From an uncultured Spirochaetaceae bacterium (lineage in GTDB: Bacteria > Spirochaetota > Spirochaetia > Treponematales > Treponemataceae), in contig CADBRC010000388.1 in the NCBI GenBank assembly GCA_902796985.1, positions 1 to 18,781 on the forward strand: a stretch of 18,781 bases of DNA, in the 5' to 3' direction. A program made the position numbers and the translations under genes. Each line of letters begins with the position of its first letter. Position 1 is the stretch's first letter. This document shows, piece by piece, positions 1-7,275 of the stretch. The notes below the pieces were generated by a model. It saw only the letters and a program-made list of their open reading frames with translations. It was not told the origin of the DNA and made no database searches.

Positions 1-3000
1 CTGAACCTGAAGCTCCTGCCCCGGCCGCTGCCGAACCGGAGGCTGCTGATGTGGGCGGGGGGCTGCCCGAGACAGATGATACGATAAGCGATTCTGACAT
101 TGCCGCTCCTGCTGCTGATTCTTTCGATATGGGGGCTGCCGAAGCCGACTTTGCCGCTGCCGGTGATGAGCTCGACCTGACCGAGAGCCTGCCCGATGAC
201 CTTAAGGAAGAGCCTGATCCGGGTGCTCTTGCCGCCTATGAGGAGAGAAAACGGCAGGAGGAGGAGGCCGCTGCCCCTGAGACCGAGGAAGTTCCTGCTG
301 AGGAGCAGACCTTCGATGTCGGTGATTTGGCGTCTATGGATTTCTCCGGCGAGCCTGCCGGGGAGGAGGCCGCGGCTCCTCAGGATTTGCCTGCCCTTGA
401 TGAAGGAATTTTCAGCGAGGATGCCCCGGTCGCGGACGAGAGCGTTGCCCCCGAGGAAGAGGAGGCTGCAGCTTCCGAGATTCCGTCCGCAGACGATGCG
501 CTTGCAGGTATGGGCGACCTGGCGGATTTGGGTGATTTGAGCGACAGCCCGGACAAGACCGTCACGGACGACATGCAGCTGCCCGATATGGATGCGGATA
601 ATGCCGCTGCCGGTGATCTCCCCTCTGTTGACGATATGACCCTCCCTGATATGGGAGACGGTGACGGCCAGCTTCCTGATATGGGCGGCGATGGTACGGA
701 AGGCTTCAGCATGGAGGAAAGCCCTGCTCCGGTAGAGGAGGCAGAGAGCCTTGATGATGCCGATAGCGGAGTGGAGTCGTTCGATACGTCCGGTATGGAC
801 GGCGTGGACTTTGACACTCCGGCCGATGCGGGCAACGACTTTGAACTTGGCAATATAACGGCACAGGAAGGAAACGAGGAATTCTCCATTCCCGGCTTCT
901 CCGATACCGTGACTGCAAACCTCAACAAGAAGGCTCCGGAGCCTGAGGTCACCCCGGAGGACGGGAAGGGGGAGACGGCTCCGTCCAAGCCCAAGAACAC
1001 CTTCACTGATGCTGAGTACAAGCAGTTCCTGGCGAACCTGGAGCATTACCCGCTCAACATCCGCCTTGCGGTTGAGCTGTTCGCGACCAAGAGCGACTTC
1101 ACTGATGATGCGCAGTTCGAGATATTCGAGGAGGTCCTGAAGAAGGTTCCCGCCAAGAAGCTCGCCTCCGATCTGGAGAAGCTGCTTTCCGATGAAGACC
1201 TGCAGCAGCTGGGCATCCAGTCCCTGAGCGTCCCGAAAGACTTTGAGCGGCGTTCCAACGAGGAGTGGGAAGCCTACAAGAAGACTCCCCAGTACCAGCT
1301 TAAGAACAGGATTCTGCCCCTTGCCATACTCAGCACGGCGGCTGCCATCCTTCTCTTCTGCATCTGGATTCTCAGCGACAACTTCCTGTATAAGCCCCTC
1401 ATGGCACGGCATTTCTACAAGCAGGGCTATGAGCTGGTGCAGGAGAACATGTACCCCCAGTCGGAGGACAAGTTTAACAAGGCCCTTACCTTTAAGTCCG
1501 TCAAGGACTGGTTCTATAAGTACGCCGAGGCCTACCGCGAGCACAAGCAGTATGACCGGGCGGAGAACATGTACCGGCAGATCCTCAAGCGCTTCAATCA
1601 GGACAAGCCTGCCGGCCTTGCTTTGGCTGACATGCTCGCCAACGATACCTTCAACTATCCCGAGGCGGAGAAGGTGCTCAAGCGCGAAGTGCTGGATTAC
1701 TATGTCAATGACTATGACGGAATCCTGCAGCTGGGCGATACCTATCTCTCATGGGCGGATGATGATCCGAGCAAGTTCGACATGGCAAAGGAGCAGTATG
1801 ACCTGCTCTATGAGCTGTACGGCACTGAGAAGAAGCTTTCGTACAAGATTCTGTCCCGGCAGATGCGCTACTATGTCAGGACTGACAATCTGCCGCTTGT
1901 CCTCCAGTATAAGGAAGGATTCTTCCCGGACAACAAGAACCTCGACTCCGAGGATCTGGTGGAAGTCTCAGGCTACCTGCTGGACAAGCGTTATGGTGAC
2001 CTGCCTCCGTCACAGGAGTATCTGAGGAGCAGCATAGAGGGACTTCGCGGACTTCTGGAAGCCGCCGTCAAGTCGAACCCGGAGAACCCGACCGCGCTCT
2101 ACAACCTGGGCCGCTATCATATGAGGGCGGGCAATACGAATCCGGGCAAGGACTGCTTTGAGCAGGCGATAGGGCTTTTTGACTCCATGAGGCCCCGGCG
2201 TGCACGTGACACCTACAAGCTCATAGACACCTACCGGCTGCTTGGTGAGCAGTACAACAAGGAGGGGATGCGCATAGATGCGGAGACCCTGTACAACAAG
2301 GGCAAGGAGCTGTTCGAGAAGGAGAATGCCTCCAACAAGAACTTCAAGGGTACCGAGAGCATCGGAAAGCTGTATGCTGACATTGCGGACATATATTACT
2401 TCATCGACGGTGACATGAAAGTCGCCCTCGAGAACTACGTCAAGTCTGTTGGCAATGAGAACGACAGCCCGTCCATCCGTTATAGGATCGGCTACATACA
2501 GTACATGAGCCGGAACTACCCGGAGGCCCTGATGTCATTCCGCCTCAGCTCCGAGGGCGATCCGAAGGACACGCACTCCCTGCTTGCCCTTGCCAACACC
2601 CTCAGCCTCCGCGATGACAACTATGCGGCACAGGGCTATTATGAGAAGCTCCTGCGCATCCTGGATTCCCAGAGGCAGCTCTACGGAATAATGCTGCCGC
2701 AGGTGAGGGAGGATCACAAGGACATCGTTGAGACCTATATGTGGGCCTCCAACAACCTCGGAGTCACGCTTTCCCGCATTGCCGACATGACCGGCAACAG
2801 CAAGTACAACGCCGAGGCCATAGTCAACCTGCAGGACAGCCTGCGGGCATGGGATGCCCTCTCCAGGAACCAGAAGACGATGGTGCGGATCGGAGGCTCC
2901 AACCTTGCCGAGCAGAACATAAAGTACATCACCGAGCCCATGCTCAAGTTCAGCCCGGAGATATACACCTACATACCCATGGTGAAGAGCGACGAGGAGG

Positions 3001-3008
3001 GAATGTAG
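1..3008 (+). CDS. flcA: FlcA-like periplasmic flagellar collar protein (TPR membrane protein), 5' partial
   Basis: The reading frame is open from base 3, so the true start lies off the left edge and at least 1001 residues are visible; the GTG at 51 is probably internal. In order: about 320 residues of acidic, Ala/Pro/Glu/Asp-rich low-complexity sequence with repeated LPDM units; a small folded-looking domain (about 325-410); one membrane segment (about 436-458); then a long helical TPR region to the end. With the N-terminus inside, the acidic tail is cytoplasmic and the TPRs periplasmic. The arrangement resembles the spirochaete flagellar collar protein FlcA (Borrelia BB0326), a TPR scaffold for the periplasmic flagellar collar and stator assembly, and also a TPR protein I recall as TP0095. 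The TPR-membrane architecture is seen; the FlcA assignment is family recall without a search. The downstream gene starts three bases after the stop, so they are probably cotranscribed. Confidence 0.65.
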   Translation, partial: EPEAPAPAAAEPEAADVGGGLPETDDTISDSDIAAPAADSFDMGAAEADFAAAGDELDLTESLPDDLKEEPDPGALAAYEERKRQEEEAAAPETEEVPAEEQTFDVGDLASMDFSGEPAGEEAAAPQDLPALDEGIFSEDAPVADESVAPEEEEAAASEIPSADDALAGMGDLADLGDLSDSPDKTVTDDMQLPDMDADNAAAGDLPSVDDMTLPDMGDGDGQLPDMGGDGTEGFSMEESPAPVEEAESLDDADSGVESFDTSGMDGVDFDTPADAGNDFELGNITAQEGNEEFSIPGFSDTVTANLNKKAPEPEVTPEDGKGETAPSKPKNTFTDAEYKQFLANLEHYPLNIRLAVELFATKSDFTDDAQFEIFEEVLKKVPAKKLASDLEKLLSDEDLQQLGIQSLSVPKDFERRSNEEWEAYKKTPQYQLKNRILPLAILSTAAAILLFCIWILSDNFLYKPLMARHFYKQGYELVQENMYPQSEDKFNKALTFKSVKDWFYKYAEAYREHKQYDRAENMYRQILKRFNQDKPAGLALADMLANDTFNYPEAEKVLKREVLDYYVNDYDGILQLGDTYLSWADDDPSKFDMAKEQYDLLYELYGTEKKLSYKILSRQMRYYVRTDNLPLVLQYKEGFFPDNKNLDSEDLVEVSGYLLDKRYGDLPPSQEYLRSSIEGLRGLLEAAVKSNPENPTALYNLGRYHMRAGNTNPGKDCFEQAIGLFDSMRPRRARDTYKLIDTYRLLGEQYNKEGMRIDAETLYNKGKELFEKENASNKNFKGTESIGKLYADIADIYYFIDGDMKVALENYVKSVGNENDSPSIRYRIGYIQYMSRNYPEALMSFRLSSEGDPKDTHSLLALANTLSLRDDNYAAQGYYEKLLRILDSQRQLYGIMLPQVREDHKDIVETYMWASNNLGVTLSRIADMTGNSKYNAEAIVNLQDSLRAWDALSRNQKTMVRIGGSNLAEQNIKYITEPMLKFSPEIYTYIPMVKSDEEGM

Positions 3009-3011
3009 CAG

Positions 3012-3644
3012 GTGCCCGGCCGTTCCTGTCAGATGGATTCGGGGGTCGTACGGCGGCAGCACATAAACGATATATGGAAGGAATTCTTCAGAAAGTCCAT
3101 CCATATATGCGGTGCCGCCGTTCCCTTTTTCCTGAGCCGCTTTTACTGGCCGGTAATAGCGGCCCTTTTTCTGGCCATCATCCTGTATTCTGTCTCGGAG
3201 CTTGCCCGCCTTTCTGGAAGGGAAGTTCCCTTTGTCTCGTCAGTCACCGCTGTGGCGGCCCGGAAGAGGGATGAGAACCGCTTTGTCTTCGGTCCCGTCA
3301 CCCTCGCGTCCGGCATCCTGCTTGCAGCCCTTCTCTGGGATGAGCTTCCTGCCGCCATCGGCATCTATGCCCTCGCGTTCGGGGACGGGCTTGCGAGCCT
3401 GGCGGGCAAGCTTTTCGGCCGCATGCAGCTTCCGCTGACACAGGGCAAGACCGCGGCGGGCAGCCTGACCTGCTTCGTTGCGATATTCACTGCCAGCTTC
3501 CTTTCCTCCGGCAACTGCTCCCTTGCCCTTGCCGTAGCATCCTCCGGTATGTTCATAGAGCTGCTTCCCCTCAAGGACTACGACAACGTCGTCATCCCGC
3601 TCGTACTTGGAGGAATTTCCCAGCTGTTTCTCTCTTCTTTATAA
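3012..3644 (+). CDS. Polyprenol/diacylglycerol kinase-like (CTP-dependent) membrane protein
   Basis: A 210-residue, very hydrophobic protein with several membrane helices. It carries features of the dolichol kinase/SEC59/VTE5-like family: an N-terminal RKSIHICG segment (the R-K-x-x-H motif), a middle GDGLASLAGKLFGR stretch and a KTAAGS segment, the usual conserved blocks in which G-D-G/A and K-T-x-x-G-S-x bind nucleotide and phosphate. Such enzymes phosphorylate polyprenols, diacylglycerol or phytol with CTP at the membrane; the substrate here cannot be told. The GTG start at 3012 is chosen because a GAGGAGGGA site ends about 10 bases upstream, inside the 3' end of the preceding gene; the ATG at 3033 has no such site. 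It ends convergently with the membrane protein on the other strand, 24 bases away. Confidence 0.65.
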   Translation: MPGRSCQMDSGVVRRQHINDIWKEFFRKSIHICGAAVPFFLSRFYWPVIAALFLAIILYSVSELARLSGREVPFVSSVTAVAARKRDENRFVFGPVTLASGILLAALLWDELPAAIGIYALAFGDGLASLAGKLFGRMQLPLTQGKTAAGSLTCFVAIFTASFLSSGNCSLALAVASSGMFIELLPLKDYDNVVIPLVLGGISQLFLSSL

Positions 3645-3668
3645 GCTGTAAGCTTAAAACAGGCTCGC

Positions 3669-4496
3669 TTACCGCCAGCGGTAGGTCTGGTGCATCGACC
3701 TCAGGTAGTAGAGCGTCCCTCCGAATAAGGTGGCTCCCCCGGTGATGGTGAGGATGAAATTGTCACTGTTGCTCAGGATGAAATAACCGCAGATGCTTAT
3801 GAGGAATCCTATTCCCTCGTGGAGCGCGTCCGTCGAGTATGACGTCAGTATCTTGCAGGCTATCGCGAGCACCGTCGCCGAGACCAGCAGGAAGCGGGTC
3901 ATCTGGAAGATGTCCTGTATGCCCCACCGGTAGGTGAATATCGAAGTGTAGCCCTGCGTGTCCAAAGGAATGAGCATCCCCATAAAGATTGAAGCGAGCA
4001 GCATTATGGTGAAATTCCGCTCCACAAAAAGCCGGGACTCAGTGTCACTGAACAGCTCGGCGAACAGGAAGGAGAGGGGGGCGAGCATCCGTGCACCTAT
4101 GACAATCCTGGTGATGACGGCGACTGAGCTGCTGGAAGTTTCTGCGAGGGATGACACGGGCACGAAGATCCGTGTCCCTTCGGCCATGCAGCTCAGAAGG
4201 AAGCCCAGAAAGTAAATCGTCTCCATTGCCTGTGTTTTCTCGAAGCTCAGGTAGAGGATGAGGGTGATGATGAGGACGTAGGCGTTGAAGGTCAGGCTGG
4301 ACGCACAGACAGCAAGGGGCTCGTAACTCATGAAGCCCAGGCCGTCAAGGAACTTTATCTGCCGCTGGGCATCCTGCGGGAACGACAGGTTTCCTTCCAT
4401 GACGCTCCATATAAAGGCTGCCGCGTTCAGCAGCGCATAGAGGAGGGTAATGATGAAGAAAACAATCAGAAGTCTGTTCCGTGCTTTTAGGGTCAT
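3669..4496 (-). CDS. Multi-pass integral membrane protein of unknown function
   Basis: A 275-residue protein with seven or eight predicted membrane helices, at roughly residues 9-30, 60-85, 90-112, 126-146, 160-178, 198-216, 226-243 and 248-266. I do not recognise a family and see no catalytic motif. The only charged clusters are short loops (for example SDTESRLFVER near 150) and a basic C-terminal tail. It starts at an ATG with no Shine-Dalgarno site, but a promoter-like pair lies just upstream, so the mRNA may be leaderless. It is divergent from the secreted DUF2259-like gene and convergent with the kinase-like gene, so it is a single-gene unit. Length, hydrophobicity and codon use match its neighbours and support a real gene. 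Confidence 0.8.
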   Translation of the reverse strand: MTLKARNRLLIVFFIITLLYALLNAAAFIWSVMEGNLSFPQDAQRQIKFLDGLGFMSYEPLAVCASSLTFNAYVLIITLILYLSFEKTQAMETIYFLGFLLSCMAEGTRIFVPVSSLAETSSSSVAVITRIVIGARMLAPLSFLFAELFSDTESRLFVERNFTIMLLASIFMGMLIPLDTQGYTSIFTYRWGIQDIFQMTRFLLVSATVLAIACKILTSYSTDALHEGIGFLISICGYFILSNSDNFILTITGGATLFGGTLYYLRSMHQTYRWR

Positions 4497-4536
4497 GGTT
4501 TCTTCATAGGATAAAGCAATACTAAATTTTTGTAAA
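4494..4536 (-). promoter_or_regulatory. Putative promoter of the 3669-4496 membrane protein, near-leaderless
   Basis: Read on the minus strand, TTTACA (4536-4531) is followed after exactly 17 bases by TATCCT (4513-4508). The expected transcript start is about five bases before the ATG at 4496-4494. No Shine-Dalgarno sequence lies in between. The -35 matches 5 of 6 and the -10 4 of 6 consensus bases. Confidence 0.45.
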
Positions 4537-4576
4537 GGAGGAGGCCGTAAATCCGATATTGAAATTGGGAGGAACT

Positions 4577-5305
4577 ATGAAGAGAGTATTTGCAGCCGCC
4601 TTTTTGTTTTTTGTGTCCGCGGCCTTCTCGTTCGCGGGTGATGCCGCAGCGTTTTCCGACATAGGCTTTTCCGAAGATGGAAAGACATATATTTTCGCAG
4701 AATACGGCAAGACCGACAAAAGCTTCCAGGCCTATGCCGAGATATACGTTGTAGACGTGGCCAGAAACGACTTTGTTCCGGGCGGAGTTTTCAGGACGAA
4801 CCCCAGCAGCGCGACGACCGACGTGAGCGGAAAGAAAGCATACGATGCCCTTTTGCAGAAGAACAGGTCGGCCATAAACAGCTACAGGTGTTCTCCTGCT
4901 TCTCCGGAGAACCTCCTCTACATACGCAATGCTTCCTTCGGGAAAATTGCCAAAGCCGAGCCGGGCAATTCTACGGGCCGCATTGTTTTTCAGGACTTTG
5001 AGCGGTCTACCGACGACACCGATGTCTTTTTCAAAATCCAGATGCATCAGACCGTCAAGGGAAAGGGCAAAAACGTCAGTTCCAGCTATTACATAGACAT
5101 GAGGATGGAGGATCAGGACGGCAGGCTTCTCGGTTCCTGGAAGGTCGGCAACCCCTCGTACGAGAGGAAGGGGGTCAGCTCCTACGAGATAGAGAAGATT
5201 TTTACTGATCCTTCGGGCAAGTCCCTCGTGTTCGTGATACAGAAGACCGTCGAGGACGAAAACGGTACTTCCATCCGCTACATGGTCGAGACCGTCAGGA
5301 TGTAG
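4577..5305 (+). CDS. Secreted DUF2259-like protein
   Basis: A 242-residue protein with an N-terminal signal peptide: Lys-Arg, then a hydrophobic run ending in SFA before GDA, the likely signal peptidase I site near residue 20. There is no lipobox Cys. The mature start (FSDIGFSEDGKTYIFAEYG, then an IYVVDVARN segment) resembles the predicted secreted DUF2259 family, whose function is unknown; the assignment is from remembered pattern. The rest looks like a mostly beta periplasmic protein. The ATG at 4577 is chosen over an in-frame TTG at 4559 because GGGAGG ends four bases upstream and because it puts the signal peptide at the very N-terminus. The gene stands alone: divergent from the upstream membrane protein and closed by a strong terminator. 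Confidence 0.7.
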   Translation: MKRVFAAAFLFFVSAAFSFAGDAAAFSDIGFSEDGKTYIFAEYGKTDKSFQAYAEIYVVDVARNDFVPGGVFRTNPSSATTDVSGKKAYDALLQKNRSAINSYRCSPASPENLLYIRNASFGKIAKAEPGNSTGRIVFQDFERSTDDTDVFFKIQMHQTVKGKGKNVSSSYYIDMRMEDQDGRLLGSWKVGNPSYERKGVSSYEIEKIFTDPSGKSLVFVIQKTVEDENGTSIRYMVETVRM

Positions 5306-5318
5306 CAGTTCCAGAAAG

Positions 5319-5348
5319 ACAGGCTCCGAAAGCGGGGCCTGTTTTTTT
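5319..5348 (+). terminator. Rho-independent terminator after the DUF2259-like gene
   Basis: A 9-bp stem, ACAGGCTCC (5319-5327) with GGGGCCTGT (5334-5342, one G-T pair), has a six-base loop and runs directly into seven T residues (5342-5348). It lies 14 bases past the stop codon. Confidence 0.85.
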
Positions 5349-5377
5349 ATGCCGTTGGAAAGTTCTTGGGTACGATT

Positions 5378-6085
5378 ATGCCGCAGCCGTTTTTGTTCAG
5401 GGTTATAGACAAAGCCGTATATGATTACGGGATGATTCAGGAGGGGGACCGGATCCTCGTCGGGGCTTCCGGCGGAAAGGATTCCACCGCCCTCATCCAC
5501 TACTTTGCCAACAGGCAGAAAAGGCGGGGAGAGCACTTTGAGTTCACCGCCCTGCATATCCAGAGCGAGATAACCCCTCCTCTGGACAGCGGGCTTTCCG
5601 CCCTGTTTCAGGACTGGGGGGTAGTCCCCGAGACCCTTGACGTGCGGGTACTCGGGCGGCTTAAGGAAGGACGCAGGATGAACTGCTGGTGGTGTTCCAC
5701 CCAGCGCAGGACGGAACTTCTGGACTACGCCATCGCAAACGGATACAACAAGCTCGCCCTGGGCCATCATCTGGACGACGTCCTTGAGACCCTGCTGATG
5801 AACATGCTGAACAGGGGCGAGCTTTCCACTATGGCACCGGGCATGCGCTACCGGAACTATCCCCTCACCATAATACGGCCCCTCTACTATGCGGATGTGG
5901 GTGCCATCAAGGAGCACGGGAAAAAGTTCGGATACATCGGCACGACCTGCACCTGCTCATATCAGGACAATTCCGGCAGGAAGGAGGCCCGCAGGCGGCT
6001 GGAGCAGCTGACGGACGGGGATGTGGCCAAAAAGACCCGGCTCCTTGCCTCGCTCAAGAACATCTGCCCCGAGTACCTGCCGTAA
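5378..6085 (+). CDS. ttcA: tRNA 2-thiocytidine biosynthesis protein TtcA-like
   Basis: A 235-residue PP-loop ATPase. SGGKDST (residues 31-37) is the ATP-pyrophosphatase loop. C103-x2-C106 (CWWC) and a later CTC (C191, C193) fit the cysteines that hold an iron-sulfur cluster in TtcA, and GHHLDD followed by ETLLMN is the conserved block after the CxxC. TtcA adenylates C32 of certain tRNAs and replaces its oxygen with sulfur. The length is somewhat shorter than the E. coli enzyme but covers the core domain. The ATG at 5378 is used; a TTG at 5366 is an alternative with a weak GGAAAG four bases upstream. The gene follows a strong terminator, so it should have its own promoter, which I could not resolve. 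A related PP-loop tRNA thiolase of the TtuA/Ncs6 type is a less likely reading. Confidence 0.85.
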   Translation: MPQPFLFRVIDKAVYDYGMIQEGDRILVGASGGKDSTALIHYFANRQKRRGEHFEFTALHIQSEITPPLDSGLSALFQDWGVVPETLDVRVLGRLKEGRRMNCWWCSTQRRTELLDYAIANGYNKLALGHHLDDVLETLLMNMLNRGELSTMAPGMRYRNYPLTIIRPLYYADVGAIKEHGKKFGYIGTTCTCSYQDNSGRKEARRRLEQLTDGDVAKKTRLLASLKNICPEYLP

Positions 6086-6102
6086 AGCCCCTGTAAAGCT
6101 TC

Positions 6103-6141
6103 TTTTCATAAAGCCTTCTTTGTGATACAATCGCAGGAATG
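6103..6141 (+). promoter_or_regulatory. Putative promoter of the glycosyltransferase-acyltransferase pair, leaderless
   Basis: TTTTCA (6103-6108), a 17-base spacer and TACAAT (6126-6131) match the sigma-70 pattern at 4 of 6 and 5 of 6 bases. The predicted start is at about 6138, one base before the ATG at 6139. Only AGGA touching the ATG is present upstream, too close to act as a Shine-Dalgarno site. Confidence 0.45.
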
Positions 6142-7275
6142 ACCTTTCTTTTCCTGTCCTGGAGGGACATAAAGAATCCGAAGCGCGGAGGGGCTGAAGT
6201 CTATACCCACGAACTCATCAAAAGGCTTGTCCTGAAAGGTCATAGGGTCGTGCATTTTTCCCCGAAGGCCGGAAATCTCGCCCGGCGGGAAATTCTGGAC
6301 GGCGTCCTCTACCTGCGGCAGGGGAACGTCATCAGTGTTCTCTTCCATGCCGCATTCTTTTACCTTTCGCACCGGCGCCGTTTCTCCTGCGTCGTGGACC
6401 AGTGCAATACCCATCAGTTCTTTACGCCCTTCTACGTTGAAAAGCGCAGGCGGCTGTTCCTGATACACCAGCTGACGAGGGAAATCTGGCATGTCCAGGC
6501 GGGCTGGCCCCTGAGCTTCATCGGCAGGATGTGCGAGAGTTCCTGGCTCCGCCTGCACCGGAAGGACTTCACCGTGACCGTCTCCCAGTCCACTAAGGAC
6601 GACCTTCTGGCTGTCGGCTTTGACAGTGAGCGGGTCTTCATTGCTCCGAACGGGATTGCCCGTAAGGCCGCCCCTTTTGAAAGCCTTTCCGCCAAGGCCG
6701 AGCCTCCCTACTTTGTCTTTATGGGACGCTACGCCAGGTACAAGGGAATCGATGACAGCATCCGTGCCCTTGCCCTGCTGAAGAAGTCCTCCCCTCAGGC
6801 GAGGCTTGTGCTTTTGGGAAAGCCTGATGACAAATACATAAAAGAAATCCTCAGCCCCCTCTGCTCCGGCCTCTCCCTTTCCATCGGCAAGGATGAGGAC
6901 TGCGACGTTTTTGTCAGGGGCTTCGTGGACGAAGAAAGCAAGTTCGACATAATCGGGCGGGCGCGGGCCCTGCTCTTCCCGTCGATGCGGGAAGGCTGGG
7001 GCATCATCGTCACGGAGGCGAGCATCTCCGGAACTCCGGCGATAGTTTACGATTCCCCCGGCTGCCGGGACGCAGTGGACATGGGGCAGGCGGGCTACCT
7101 CTGCCGGTCCAACAGCGCCGAGGAGCTTTCGGAGCTCATGGGAAAGACCATCTCGGACGGCGGGGACTATCAGGAAATGCGGCGCAAGGCATGGGACTTC
7201 TCCCGCCAGTTCACCTATGAGCGGACCCTGCAGGAATTCGAAGCTGCCCTTGCCAAGATGGACGGGGCGAGCTGA
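6139..7275 (+). CDS. Glycosyltransferase family 4 (GT-B fold)
   Basis: A 378-residue GT-B glycosyltransferase. The N-terminal Rossmann half opens with FLFLSWRDIKNPKRGGAE, with GGAE at residues 17-20; the acceptor half runs to about 185 (APNGI). The donor half begins at FVFMGRYARYKGID and ends in the GT4 signature EGWGIIVTEAS, with the two glutamates at 285 and 293. It transfers a sugar from a nucleotide-sugar donor with retention; the acceptor is unknown. The ATG at 6139 is supported by homologous-looking N-terminal sequence immediately after it, although no Shine-Dalgarno site is present. The stop overlaps the start of the acyltransferase gene (TGATG), so the two are coupled and probably build or decorate an envelope glycan or glycolipid. 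Confidence 0.9.
   Translation: MTFLFLSWRDIKNPKRGGAEVYTHELIKRLVLKGHRVVHFSPKAGNLARREILDGVLYLRQGNVISVLFHAAFFYLSHRRRFSCVVDQCNTHQFFTPFYVEKRRRLFLIHQLTREIWHVQAGWPLSFIGRMCESSWLRLHRKDFTVTVSQSTKDDLLAVGFDSERVFIAPNGIARKAAPFESLSAKAEPPYFVFMGRYARYKGIDDSIRALALLKKSSPQARLVLLGKPDDKYIKEILSPLCSGLSLSIGKDEDCDVFVRGFVDEESKFDIIGRARALLFPSMREGWGIIVTEASISGTPAIVYDSPGCRDAVDMGQAGYLCRSNSAEELSELMGKTISDGGDYQEMRRKAWDFSRQFTYERTLQEFEAALAKMDGAS

Noticed and set aside
3670..3683. Perfect hairpin TACCGC-CA-GCGGTA at the end of the minus-strand membrane gene
   Set aside because: The loop is only two bases and no T-run follows directly, so it does not qualify as an intrinsic terminator; it may be chance in coding sequence.
5371..5376. 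TACGAT directly before the ttcA ATG, as another leaderless promoter
   Set aside because: No -35 at 16-18 bases, and the predicted start would fall inside the coding region.
4493..5917. Long open frame on the minus strand (474 codons)
   Set aside because: It runs antisense through the signal-peptide gene, a strong terminator and the TtcA gene. Its translation has no recognisable domain and is rich in His/Arg/Gly, as expected of a GC-rich shadow frame.
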